In this document: positions 31,668-39,048 of the stretch, piece after piece
Position numbering within the stretch: the stretch's first letter is position 1
Layout: the number at the start of each line of letters is the position of its first letter
Assembly: GCA_046263755.1 (NCBI GenBank)
Contig: JBJYZC010000021.1
Location: 1 to 40,470, forward strand
Reading direction: 5' to 3'
Source: Lachnocurva sp029100405
Lineage (GTDB): Bacteria > Bacillota > Clostridia > Lachnospirales > Lachnospiraceae
Length of the DNA stretch: 40,470 nucleotides
Notes under the pieces: model-generated
Seen by the model: only the letters and a program-made list of their open reading frames with translations
Database searches by the model: none
Told to the model about the DNA's origin: nothing
Position numbers and translations under genes: made by a program

Positions 31668-32795
31668 TTAATCTAAGAAATCTGTACTGTTTCCGGTGAC
31701 AAGCTCCGGTCTCTTATCCGACTCCGGTACCAGAGTGGGCTTGCCTTCCGGCTTGGTGACATACTTTCCAAGGACCGTTTCGAAGTCCTTCCCCATGAGC
31801 TTTTCAAAGCCTGTCAGGGTGAGAAGGGACTTCGTGTAGATGTCCTGATATCCTGCCGCGATCGCTGCCTTCTCCACAGCTTTCGTATCGGTAAACTTCC
31901 GGTTGCTGCGGCCAGCCACCAGTTTGAAACCGGTGAAATGCTTGCCGTCGTTTATGGCTGCCTGTGTGGCGTAAGCCATGACATCGTCAGCCCAGCGCTT
32001 CAGCTCGTCAGCCTCGTTCATGACCTTAGCGATCTCCTCATCAGAAAGGAGCACCGGTTCCCGGAAGTCCATAGCGGTCAGTTCATGAAAGTGCTTGGCT
32101 CTCGCCCTGCACTGATGGCGTGCCTTGCAGAAGCGGCACCATGACCCGGGTACGAACTCGCCTTCTCCCTTGTCAGCCATCTGGGCCTTCGGGACCAGTT
32201 CATCGGCTGCCCACTTCCTGAGGTCATCGGCTGTGATGGACCAGACAGAAATGTTCGAGATTCTCGGCTGAAAAATCGTCATCGTGATGTCCTTTACGTC
32301 ATAGAGCATGTCGTAAAGCTCGAGGCTGCCCAGGGCATACAGCATCATCTGTACGTTGTGGTCCGAGGATACCGGCACGCCTTTCCCGTACTTGAAATCC
32401 ACGATGTTGAGCTGACCGTCTGCGCAGAGCAGGAAGTCTCCGGTGCCAAAACCGTCCGGTACGTAGCAGGAGAAGTCCAGCCTCTGCTCCACGGAGAACA
32501 CCGGGTCCGGGCAGGCCTTCCTTGCCTCGTTCACGAGATCGACGATGTAGTCCCGGTAATCGTCCGTGCACTCTTCCATCTCATCGGTCCAGTAGTCGGA
32601 GCTGGGACGCTTGCCCGCCTGCATCTTCAGGGCTTTCCTGACCTTCCACTCAGCAAGTGCATGAGCGGCAGTGCCTTCCGCAGCATAGACAGACTCTTCA
32701 TCTGCCATGTCTGCGGTCAGCCTTGCGGACGGGGTGCAGTGCATCCAGCGTTCTGCGGACGATGCGCCTAAGATACTGTGATTCACTGGCGGCAT
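31668..32795 (-). CDS. DUF2800 exonuclease-like protein (PD-(D/E)XK, Cas4/RecB type)
   Basis: From ATG at 32795 (MPPVNHSILGASSAERWMHC), 375 residues; GGGGAGG lies upstream. SAERWMHCTPSARLT, YAAEGTAAHALAEWKVRKAL, FGTGDFLLCADGQLNIVDFK and YGKGVPV give the RecB-like nuclease core (D and DxK). WCRFCKARHQCRARA near residue 230 supplies the Cys set typical of Cas4-type iron-sulphur nucleases. Pairs with DUF2815 in many phages, likely in recombination or end processing. Confidence 0.88.
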   Translation of the reverse strand: MPPVNHSILGASSAERWMHCTPSARLTADMADEESVYAAEGTAAHALAEWKVRKALKMQAGKRPSSDYWTDEMEECTDDYRDYIVDLVNEARKACPDPVFSVEQRLDFSCYVPDGFGTGDFLLCADGQLNIVDFKYGKGVPVSSDHNVQMMLYALGSLELYDMLYDVKDITMTIFQPRISNISVWSITADDLRKWAADELVPKAQMADKGEGEFVPGSWCRFCKARHQCRARAKHFHELTAMDFREPVLLSDEEIAKVMNEADELKRWADDVMAYATQAAINDGKHFTGFKLVAGRSNRKFTDTKAVEKAAIAAGYQDIYTKSLLTLTGFEKLMGKDFETVLGKYVTKPEGKPTLVPESDKRPELVTGNSTDFLD

Positions 32796-32797
32796 AG

Positions 32798-33160
32798 TCA
32801 CACCTCCCCGATGGCGAGGGACGAGATGAGGGCTGCGTTCAGTCTCACCATGTCCTTCTCATTCAGATGATCGAAGACGGCGATGATGTCATTCTTCGAG
32901 ATGGTCCTGAGCTGTTCCGCTTCCACCATGGACTGCTTCCTGAGGCCTTCGTACTCTCCTAGGATGAAATGCGTCGGGATATCCGGTCTCTTGCAGGAGC
33001 TGGTAAGGAAAGCAACCACCGTGTTCTGGCTGTGGGCATTGCCTGCATTGTTCTGGACCACGACAGCCGGGTGGTTGCCGTAGAGGATGAAGTCATGCGG
33101 GCTGTGCTGCTGGGTGTCTGCGACAAAGACGATGTCGCCTCTTCTGATTTCCGTGTTCAT
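32798..33160 (-). CDS. MazF/PemK-like protein without adjacent antitoxin
   Basis: A 120-residue protein starting MNTEIRRGDIVFVADTQQHS. RGDIVFVAD, HPAVVVQNNAGNAHSQNTVV, AFLTSSCKRPDIPTHFILGE and VEAEQLRTISKNDI follow the MazF/PemK mRNA-interferase fold, including the Arg and Thr/Ser positions in the first and third strands. It lies inside the early operon and overlaps the DUF2800 start. No MazE-like gene is adjacent; the upstream neighbour has no ribbon-helix-helix or AbrB-like pattern. Confidence 0.85.
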   Translation of the reverse strand: MNTEIRRGDIVFVADTQQHSPHDFILYGNHPAVVVQNNAGNAHSQNTVVAFLTSSCKRPDIPTHFILGEYEGLRKQSMVEAEQLRTISKNDIIAVFDHLNEKDMVRLNAALISSLAIGEV

Positions 33161-33163
33161 GGC

Positions 33164-33580
33164 TCAGCCCTCCTTCGTGAACTTCTCGGCTGCCGCATAG
33201 ACTTCCGGGTACTTATCTTCCGGGATCTGGGACAGCTTCTTCACGCCGTAGGAAAGGATCAGCTCCTTTACTCTGTCGGTGAATCCGTCGCGGGACTTCT
33301 GGTTGAGAAGGTCGCGGAGCTCGATCATCGTGATCTTCTTATCTTCTGAAGAGCCGGAAGATGCCTCTGCGCTCGGGCTGTCTGTCTTCGGTTCCGGTGT
33401 CGATGATGTCGGAGACTTTGATGCCTTCTTCCTTGCCGGGCTCTTCTGTGCTGCTTCCTGCGGTTCTGTATCTGCAGGTGCTGCAGCTGCATCCGTCAAG
33501 AGTGAAGAGATCTCCGAAAGAGTCTGCGATAAGTTTCCGGTAAGCTGGGCCAATCTCTGTGTGGATGAGATAGTTGTCAT
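33164..33580 (-). CDS. Low-complexity protein with conserved C-terminal helical domain
   Basis: A 138-residue protein starting MTTISSTQRLAQLTGNLSQT. Residues 1-30 are helical, 31-80 are Ala/Ser/Pro/Lys-rich, and 82-137 (ITMIELRDLLNQKSRDGFTD, VKELILSYGVKKLSQIPEDK) make a compact helical domain that recurs at the head of phage recombination operons. Function unknown. GGAGG lies 8 bases before ATG at 33580. It overlaps the 3' part of the next gene by about 240 bases in a different frame. Confidence 0.75.
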   Translation of the reverse strand: MTTISSTQRLAQLTGNLSQTLSEISSLLTDAAAAPADTEPQEAAQKSPARKKASKSPTSSTPEPKTDSPSAEASSGSSEDKKITMIELRDLLNQKSRDGFTDRVKELILSYGVKKLSQIPEDKYPEVYAAAEKFTKEG

Positions 33581-33902
33581 GGTTAATTTCCTCCATTTCC
33601 GTGTTGTAAAATTTCAGTGGGATGTTGAGCTCCTTCGCCTTCTTGATCTCCTTGATCATTCCCTCGGAGAGCTCGTTACAGAAGATCCAAACCTCCTCGC
33701 AGTACGTAAGGAGCTGAAGCCCCATGTACATGCCATCGGATCGATCCATGATGCTGTCGTCGTTCAAGAATGTCGTGAAGTACAGATGCGGTGCGATCGG
33801 CAGGCAGCCATAGACGTCAGCCATGCGGCAGTACTGCTTCACCAGCTCCGTGTTCTTCTCCTTGTCAGCCCTGTATGGACTGCAGATGTAAACCATCTTC
33901 AT
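33339..33902 (-). CDS. DUF4406-like (nucleoside deoxyribosyltransferase-type) protein
   Basis: A 187-residue protein starting MKMVYICSPYRADKEKNTEL. YICSPYRAD, YFTTFLNDDSIMDRSDGMYM, GLQLLTYCEEVWIFCNELSE and GMIKEIKKAKELNIPLKFYN match DUF4406-type domains. The family-like part ends near residue 108. The last 80 residues overlap the preceding gene's first half in another frame and look less natural, so either a true long overlap or a lost stop is possible. First gene of the early operon. AAAGGAAC precedes the start. Confidence 0.85.
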   Translation of the reverse strand: MKMVYICSPYRADKEKNTELVKQYCRMADVYGCLPIAPHLYFTTFLNDDSIMDRSDGMYMGLQLLTYCEEVWIFCNELSEGMIKEIKKAKELNIPLKFYNTEMEEINHDNYLIHTEIGPAYRKLIADSFGDLFTLDGCSCSTCRYRTAGSSTEEPGKEEGIKVSDIIDTGTEDRQPERRGIFRLFRR

Positions 33903-34037
33903 CTTTCAGGTTCCTTTCTAAGGCCAGGTATGGTATGATGGCCTTGGTGATGGACGTTTCGTATCCGGGTCTTCCGCCAAGTTGATCGGATATGAGGCGT
34001 CTTTACTTTTCGTCGCTCTGTTACGTTCAGGTAACAC
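33903..34037 (-). promoter_or_regulatory. Upstream region of the early operon with operator-like site
   Basis: About 135 bases between the Cro-like gene and the first early gene. GTTAC-N6-GTAAC lies at 34020-34035. A perfect 7-bp hairpin (AAGGCCA 33920-33926 with TGGCCTT 33939-33945) sits just before the ribosome site of the gene at 33902. No clear -35/-10 pair is found, so the early operon may be read through from the promoter at 34276-34304. Confidence 0.45.
34020..34035. promoter_or_regulatory. Operator-like site O2
   Basis: GTTACGTTCAGGTAAC: inverted GTTAC arms with a 6-base spacer, same as 34254-34269 and 34324-34339. Just past the end of the minus-strand regulator gene. Confidence 0.55.
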
Positions 34038-34235
34038 TCAGGGTAAAAAAAGACGGTTCTTGTCAGCTTCAGGGAATGCGCGGAGTATACCCTCCATGGT
34101 CCGAGCGCCTGCTCCGCGCTTCTCGCTGAAAATTCTGCTGAGCTGAGCCTTAGAAATGCCCGATTTTACTGCCAACTGCCCCAGTGACCAGCCATGCTCG
34201 TTCATGAGTTCCTGAACATATTCTGTGTTCATCAT
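34038..34235 (-). CDS. XRE-family Cro-like regulator
   Basis: From ATG at 34235, 65 residues: MMNTEYVQELMNEHGWSLGQ, then LAVKSGISKAQLSRIFSEKR, a clear helix-turn-helix, and a short C-terminus. GGAGGTGAG precedes two tandem ATGs. It is read divergently from the repressor at 34384 and begins the rightmost phage early transcript. Size and place fit a Cro-type protein or an excision/early regulator. Confidence 0.82.
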   Translation of the reverse strand: MMNTEYVQELMNEHGWSLGQLAVKSGISKAQLSRIFSEKRGAGARTMEGILRAFPEADKNRLFLP

Positions 34236-34253
34236 CTGTCTCACCTCCAATCT

Positions 34254-34269
34254 GTTACTTTCTGGTAAC
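34254..34269. promoter_or_regulatory. Operator-like site O1
   Basis: GTTACTTTCTGGTAAC lies just downstream of the minus-strand promoter's -10 box (34276-34281), where a bound repressor would block it. Confidence 0.6.
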
Positions 34270-34275
34270 GATTGT

Positions 34276-34304
34276 AGAATATCAGACTCGCTACCTATTG
34301 TCAA
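34276..34304 (-). promoter_or_regulatory. Early promoter for the Cro-like gene
   Basis: Minus strand -35 TTGACA (plus 34299-34304), 17-base spacer and -10 TATTCT (plus 34276-34281). Start would be near 34269, inside O1. Confidence 0.65.
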
Positions 34305-34323
34305 CACTTAAGGTAAAATAAGT

Positions 34324-34339
34324 GTTGCCTTTTGGTAAC
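34324..34339. promoter_or_regulatory. Operator-like site O3
   Basis: GTTGCCTTTTGGTAAC, one change from the other two copies, overlaps the -35 box and spacer of the plus-strand promoter at 34325-34353, so it could serve for autoregulation of the repressor. A nearby inverted pair AACACTTA-N8-TAAGTGTT (34303-34326) partly overlaps it. Confidence 0.55.
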
Positions 34340-34353
34340 TGCGATGGTATAGT
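34325..34353 (+). promoter_or_regulatory. Promoter of the CI-like repressor
   Basis: -35 TTGCCT (34325-34330), 17-base spacer, -10 TATAGT (34348-34353). Transcription toward the gene at 34384. Confidence 0.6.
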
Positions 34354-34383
34354 AAGGGTGACGAAAAGAAAGGAGGTACCGAT

Positions 34384-34800
34384 ATGAGCTCTGAGAATGA
34401 ACTGGGAAAATTCATACGCGAAAAAAGGACAGAGAAAGGATTATCTCAGCGCGAGCTCGCAAATGCTGCCGGAATCAGTAATGCTGAGATATCCAGACTG
34501 GAAGCAGGTAAGCGCAAGGCCTCCTCTCCCGCTGTCCTGAAAGCCATAGCGAAAGCTCTGAATGTACCGGTCGAGGTGTTGTTGGAAAAATCTGGAATTA
34601 TTGAAGAAGGGAAAAGAGCAGTTGATAAAGCACTGGGTGAGATCGGTGATATGCCGCTGCCACAGGCTGGTCAGAGTTCTCTTCAGCAAAAGCACTCCTT
34701 CGAAGCAGACACCTATATCAGTGTTGAGGACCTGACCGATGACGAAATCGCAGATATAAAGAAATACATCGAATTCATCAAGAGCAAGCGCGGCTCCTGA
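34384..34800 (+). CDS. XRE-family CI-like repressor
   Basis: A 138-residue regulator starting MSSENELGKFIREKRTEKGL. Residues 8-63 are a helix-turn-helix (SQRELANAAGISNAEISRLE, AGKRKASSPAVLKAIAKALN). The tail has a predicted helix ending DDEIADIKKYIEFIKSKRGS. It lacks a LexA-type protease domain, so release would need an antirepressor such as the one at 27963 rather than self-cleavage. AAAGGAGG precedes the start. The only plus-strand gene between the left-end toxin and the right edge. Confidence 0.88.
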   Translation: MSSENELGKFIREKRTEKGLSQRELANAAGISNAEISRLEAGKRKASSPAVLKAIAKALNVPVEVLLEKSGIIEEGKRAVDKALGEIGDMPLPQAGQSSLQQKHSFEADTYISVEDLTDDEIADIKKYIEFIKSKRGS

Positions 34801-34810
34801 GGGTAAAAAA

Positions 34811-34847
34811 AAAAGACTGCAGCAGCGATGAACTGTTGCAGTCTTCT
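34811..34847. terminator. Terminator between convergent repressor and protease genes
   Basis: AAGACTGCA (34813-34821) and TGCAGTCTT (34837-34845) form a 9-bp stem, with TTCTT on the plus side and ten T on the minus side. It ends the ATPase-protease operon strongly and the repressor mRNA weakly. Confidence 0.72.
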
Positions 34848-34856
34848 TCATAATGA

Positions 34857-37073
34857 TTATGTGCGGACCGGAATTCTTACTGCCGAGATCGGCTTGTATC
34901 TCCCGCCCGACTCTTTGATAACAGCCTGATAGATATCATTAGTTTTCGTCAGGTCTTCAATGGTGATAGCCAGATAATACGGAATCTCCATGTCATCGTC
35001 GATATCCCATTTTGTAAACAGATCCAGCCACACTTCCCACATGCCGCCTCCAAAACCAGAGAAGGTTTTTGAGAAGTGGTTGCAAGTATCCCACTTACCC
35101 CGGTTATCACCCGTCGTATCGTTTCCGTTTGCAAGCTTTCCCGACTGAGTCAGCTTGTGCAGGGAAGCTGTGATACTGGCTCCGAGATATTGTGCCCCTT
35201 TGTTCTTATCAAAGGGAGAGTCAGTAATACAGGTGATGGTCACCTTTGTGGTGTTGTTCCCTTTCACCGCAGCCTGAATGGACGGCATCAGAAACTTCAC
35301 ATGTTCTTTGGTCTTTTTCTTGAGGCTACCTATGCGAAGGAAGGTCACCCGATTTGGTGCTGAATACTTGCAATTCTCCGGCACTGATAATCCACGGCCA
35401 TAGTAATGCCCCATCTGGATGGCATCTTCCTTCGTGATTTTTGAGGTTTCCCAGATCTTCTCGGCTCCGTTGTATAGCAGAGCCTCTGCCAGAAGAATAT
35501 CGTCCGTTGGCAATGTGGCATACACTTCTGCAAGATCACCTGCGACTACCGGTGCGGTGAAAGACGTTCCTGCGTCCAAACCAAGCTTTCCATTGCGCCC
35601 CATCACAAATGCATACGGTTCTCTTACTACCTGAAGCTTTGATCCAACCCTTTGAATGTTGGCTCCAAAGGCTACAAGGTCCGGCTTGTAGAAGCCCGCG
35701 AATCCCGGCCCGGTACGTGTATATGCGGTCAATTCGCCAGCCCTGCTGTATGCGCCTGGAATATCAATCCCTGCTACAGCGCCTACTGTGATTCCGAGCA
35801 TGGAATCTGCAGGTTCCGCTATCCTCTTATCTGTTTCCTGAAGAATCTCTTCCAGTGTGGAATCATAAGTAGCGAACTCATGATTACCAGCGGAGATCAC
35901 AAACTTCACATGATATTTCCACATCAGTACATCAAGCTGATAGCCAAGAATGCTGAGCTCTCCACCGTCGATTGGCACCGTAGTATTCGATGACAGATTG
36001 TAAATCTTTGCGACATCATGGAATGCCTCAACTGCTTCACGAATGCGTTCTGACATCTTATCGGTTGGTACATTGTCTGAATCACCATAAATATCGCAGT
36101 CGATCACTCTTGCTCTGGCTTTCAGATACGGATCAGTAAGCTGGACCCCGATATGAGAGAACACCACTTTGCTTGCAACCTCTGTGCCATGATCAGAACC
36201 CGTCCCGCTGACTTCAGAAGCCTTCCAATGTACAGGTACAAGATCCTTCAGGTTGTCAGGAAACTCCACACCAGAATCGAGAACTACAACGACAGGCAAC
36301 TCTTCTGGTTTAATACTCGGGTCCAACTGAAAATCTCTGCCGCTGAGATGAATTCCACTATGACCCAGGTGAAAAAAACTTGTCTGTTCCACTCTGAAAA
36401 CAGCAGTATCTTCACTTAGCCGATCCACATCTTTCATCGGCATATCTGCGCGAATGACAGGTGTACCATCTGACAGCTCATACCGATTCACATAATGCTG
36501 ATCATTTGTCCTGCGGATTTCTGACTCCAGCCTTTCAACTGCTCTATCCCGGACCTCTGGATCAAGATTGGGCACCAGCATCACCTGGATATCGATCCTC
36601 AGCTTGTCTTGATTCTCTTCAAGATACAGAACCAGACCTTTCGACTGTTTATCTTCGATGGAGAGCGGCTCAAACTTATCTACAAACTGGAAATAGTTAA
36701 GGCTTCCTGACTCACGATACTTTCCTACTCTTTCCTGCAGTCTGGTGAACATCTTTTTATTTGTAGAAACAACGGCATGCTGCTTGTCCTTGACCGCATT
36801 AATCTTCAGGCCTTCCTTTGTAGCGATCTCCCGCCTGGTATAGATGTCTTCACTTTCCGGGAGAACCATCTTAAAGATGACCAGATCTTCGTCGCTCAGG
36901 GAATCGTCCTTGAGATGTGAGTATGCCGTCATGACATTCTGCAATCCAGAAGAAAGAACCGCGCCATGCTGTGAATGATCAAGTCCATAATCTTTTATTG
37001 GAGGTCTTGCTTTTTTATCCAGTTGTTCTACTTCTTCATCAGGGATCCACAGGTGCTGTAGTTGATCGCTCAT
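34857..37073 (-). CDS. ietS: IetS-like subtilisin family (S8) serine protease
   Basis: From ATG at 37073 (MSDQLQHLWIPDEEVEQLDK), 738 residues with AAGGAGG upstream. Residues 1-250 are an N-terminal domain with no known match to me; the S8 core follows with Asp266 in VVVVLDSGV, His295 in SDHGTEVASK, the oxyanion Asn397 in SAGNHE and Ser504 in DAGTSFTAPVVAG, all four intact. No signal peptide is present, so it would act inside the cell. The C-terminal 130 residues are beta-rich. Co-transcribed with the ATPase; pair and order match the IetAS anti-phage system. Naming rests on architecture. Confidence 0.85.
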   Translation of the reverse strand: MSDQLQHLWIPDEEVEQLDKKARPPIKDYGLDHSQHGAVLSSGLQNVMTAYSHLKDDSLSDEDLVIFKMVLPESEDIYTRREIATKEGLKINAVKDKQHAVVSTNKKMFTRLQERVGKYRESGSLNYFQFVDKFEPLSIEDKQSKGLVLYLEENQDKLRIDIQVMLVPNLDPEVRDRAVERLESEIRRTNDQHYVNRYELSDGTPVIRADMPMKDVDRLSEDTAVFRVEQTSFFHLGHSGIHLSGRDFQLDPSIKPEELPVVVVLDSGVEFPDNLKDLVPVHWKASEVSGTGSDHGTEVASKVVFSHIGVQLTDPYLKARARVIDCDIYGDSDNVPTDKMSERIREAVEAFHDVAKIYNLSSNTTVPIDGGELSILGYQLDVLMWKYHVKFVISAGNHEFATYDSTLEEILQETDKRIAEPADSMLGITVGAVAGIDIPGAYSRAGELTAYTRTGPGFAGFYKPDLVAFGANIQRVGSKLQVVREPYAFVMGRNGKLGLDAGTSFTAPVVAGDLAEVYATLPTDDILLAEALLYNGAEKIWETSKITKEDAIQMGHYYGRGLSVPENCKYSAPNRVTFLRIGSLKKKTKEHVKFLMPSIQAAVKGNNTTKVTITCITDSPFDKNKGAQYLGASITASLHKLTQSGKLANGNDTTGDNRGKWDTCNHFSKTFSGFGGGMWEVWLDLFTKWDIDDDMEIPYYLAITIEDLTKTNDIYQAVIKESGGRYKPISAVRIPVRT

Positions 37074-38232
37074 TTGCTCCTTCCTCCTTTCCCGCATTCA
37101 GGTGTGCTCTGATCTGGTAATTCAGTGTTGTAGACGGCACTCCGAGAGCGTTACTGATATTCTTTTCTGATACTCCTGCCTTCTTCATGCGAAGGATAAT
37201 CTTCCATGTATCGTCACTGTCACTTGAGTACCTTGTCAACTGCCGAATCAGGATAATGGTCGCGTCTGCCGTCTTGAAGTCTTTCTTCAGCACGTTTTCT
37301 TTGCCACAGGCTTTAGCCCACTCGAGAATGTTAGCACAGCTCAGGCCTTCGGATATGCTGGCAAGAATCTTGTAGTTGAACTTCCCGGAGATATCAAACT
37401 CCTGAAACCACTTCTCTATGAGTTTCTTCCTATTATCAACGTCCGGCAGGCCCAGCTGAATTGTTACATTGAATCTCCTCCAGATCGCCGGGTCCAAAAG
37501 CTGCTCATGGTTTGTCGCAGCAATCAAGAATACATTCGGAGGCATGTTGTCGAAGTTTTGCAACAGCGTCGTCACTACCCTCTTCAGTTCTCCAAGCTCA
37601 TTGCTGTCATCGCGCTTCTTTGCAATCGCATCGAACTCATCAAGGAAGAGAATGATGTGCTTGTCTCTCACGGCATCAAATACCTTCCGGAGATTTGTGC
37701 TGGTCTGGCCTAGATAGGAAGATACAAGGCCGTCCAGTCTGACATATGCGACCGGGATCTGCAGCTCATGGGCAATGGCATACGCAGTCATGGTCTTGCC
37801 GCATCCCGGAGGGCCACACAGCAGCATTCGGTTGGCAGGCGTCAGATTATGCTTCAAGAATTTATCGGCATTTTTCTGCTCATTGATTACCTGTTGGATC
37901 ACCTCAAGCTGGCTTCCCGGCAGAATTACATCCTTCAATTCCACATCTGGCTCCATGATCTCGAACAGCTCCAGAAGACTGTCCTTGTCTCTTGGGAGTG
38001 CGGACTGCGTGGTGAAAGACTGGGTGGAAAAGGTCATAGAACTCTGGGAGAACTCAGAAGTTGTACTCGGCTGTCTTCTCTTTGTCGTGTATGCTCTCCG
38101 AATTCTTGTGGCAAGCGGAACATTACCCTTCTTCTCTTCATCTGCGGCCAACATTTCAACAGCTGCTTTAAATTTACTCTCGTCACCGGTACCGTGCGCG
38201 ATGATGAGGTTTTCTATCAAATCGGCTTTCAT
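37039..38232 (-). CDS. ietA: IetA-like AAA+ ATPase with C-terminal helix-turn-helix
   Basis: A 397-residue AAA+ protein. Residues 1-50 are helical, 50-80 are Ser/Thr/Gln-rich, Walker A is at 140-147 (GPPGCGKT), Walker B at 195-201 (LFLDEFD), sensor 1 at 240-241 (ATN) and an arginine finger at 252-253. Residues 347-376 (KAGVSEKNISNALGVPSTTL) look like a helix-turn-helix. The stop overlaps the protease gene by 35 bases. In IetAS, the ATPase is thought to control the protease partner. Promoter TTGACG-N17-TATTAT lies upstream. Confidence 0.87.
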   Translation of the reverse strand: MKADLIENLIIAHGTGDESKFKAAVEMLAADEEKKGNVPLATRIRRAYTTKRRQPSTTSEFSQSSMTFSTQSFTTQSALPRDKDSLLELFEIMEPDVELKDVILPGSQLEVIQQVINEQKNADKFLKHNLTPANRMLLCGPPGCGKTMTAYAIAHELQIPVAYVRLDGLVSSYLGQTSTNLRKVFDAVRDKHIILFLDEFDAIAKKRDDSNELGELKRVVTTLLQNFDNMPPNVFLIAATNHEQLLDPAIWRRFNVTIQLGLPDVDNRKKLIEKWFQEFDISGKFNYKILASISEGLSCANILEWAKACGKENVLKKDFKTADATIILIRQLTRYSSDSDDTWKIILRMKKAGVSEKNISNALGVPSTTLNYQIRAHLNAGKEEGANERSTTAPVDP

Positions 38233-38273
38233 CTGATTCGCTCCAATTCATAAAATTTTTATTTCTACCCCCA

Positions 38274-38302
38274 ATAATACTATTCTGTTCACGCCGCGTC
38301 AA
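38274..38302 (-). promoter_or_regulatory. Promoter of the ATPase-protease operon
   Basis: Minus strand: -35 TTGACG (plus 38297-38302), 17-base spacer, -10 TATTAT (plus 38274-38279), about 40 bases before the start at 38232. Confidence 0.65.
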
Positions 38303-38310
38303 TGCAAAGT

Positions 38311-38380
38311 ATGTTCGTGTTCGTTCATTTATGCATAATGACAACATTTTTTATTTTATTTTTCGTTTACTTTCGTTCAC
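38311..38380. repeat. TTCGTT-type repeats upstream of the ATPase promoter
   Basis: Two adjacent 10-base repeats, TTTCGTTTAC and TTTCGTTCAC (38361-38380, one mismatch), plus GTTCG at 38313, 38319 and GTTCA at 38323. Spacing near one helical turn suggests a bound regulator. Confidence 0.45.
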
Positions 38381-38398
38381 GTGAAAATGGGCAAAAAA

Positions 38399-38430
38399 TA
38401 CCCAGGTAGCCGGTTGAAAGCTATCTGGGC
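38399..38430 (-). terminator. Hairpin with T-run, minus strand
   Basis: CCCAGGTAGC (38401-38410) pairs with GCTATCTGGG (38419-38428), one G-U; on the minus strand it is followed by TATTTTTT. It could end transcription from the glf remnant before the ATPase gene. Confidence 0.6.
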
Positions 38431-38622
38431 AATTATACTTTGCATATCGGATTAGTGGGTTTTAAGGCCCAAAAAACACCCCCGGCAGCGCAAGTCGAAA
38501 TTCTCGCCACGCCACCGAGGGTATCTATTTTTTATTCAGGGGTACCGTCACACACCCACTCTCCCCCTCGCCATTGCCAGGGTTACTACATAGCTGACAT
38601 GGGGATGGCGGGAGTGGGGTGA

Positions 38623-38895
38623 TTACTTCAGTTCTTCTCCTGCTTTCTTTAGTGCAGCAGCAATGACCTGATCCATGTCGTAGTACTTGTACTCGCCAAG
38701 CCTGCCGCCGAAGATCACATTTTGCTCTGCATCGCCCAGCTTCTTGTATTCCTGATAAAGATCTCCGTTTTTCTTGTCATTGACAGGATAATATGGCTCA
38801 TCTCCAGGTCTCCACTCGGAGCTATACTCTCTGCTGATGACGGTTTTCGGCAGATCGTTACCTTCTTCATCCTTACCAAATTCAAACCACTTCAT
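38623..38895 (-). pseudogene. glf: C-terminal remnant of UDP-galactopyranose mutase
   Basis: About 90 residues remain: MKWFEFGKDEEGNDLPKTVI, then SREYSSEWRPGDEPYYPVND and VIFGGRLGEYKYYDMDQVIAA. This is the C-terminal quarter of Glf, an FAD enzyme of about 370 residues that turns UDP-galactopyranose into the furanose form. The FAD-binding N-terminus is missing, there is no ribosome site, and the family resemblance stops near 38890, so it is a broken copy. It lies between phage cargo and unknown genes and marks host or older island DNA. Confidence 0.82.
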
Positions 38896-38901
38896 AAACA
38901 A

Positions 38902-39048
38902 GATTTTCCGGGGTCACGTGCTGAGCCAAGACGCTTCTGCAGAACAATATGTGGTATTTTCGGAAATTCGTGTCCACAATTACTTGTGTTTCACCCTCAT
39001 TTCTGATTGAAGCCCGCTCTTGTTTATTAAAGACTCTCCCTGAGGCAT
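38902..39048. other. Intergenic stretch, no gene seen
   Basis: Between the glf remnant and the terminator at 39049. A minus-strand piece near 38890-38960 is open but short and unlike glf; I see no supported gene. Confidence 0.4.

Larger units (their letters stand above)
38233..38622. other. Intergenic region with ATPase promoter, tandem repeats and hairpins
   Basis: About 390 bases without a gene. 38240-38400 is AT-rich and holds the ietA-like promoter and TTCG repeats. 38401-38428 is a hairpin (CCCAGGTAGC with GCTATCTGGG). 38530-38620 carries two C- and G-rich imperfect inverted arms (CACCCACTC and GAGTGGGGTG). This may include the phage-host junction, but without the other end the attachment site cannot be placed. 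Confidence 0.5.
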
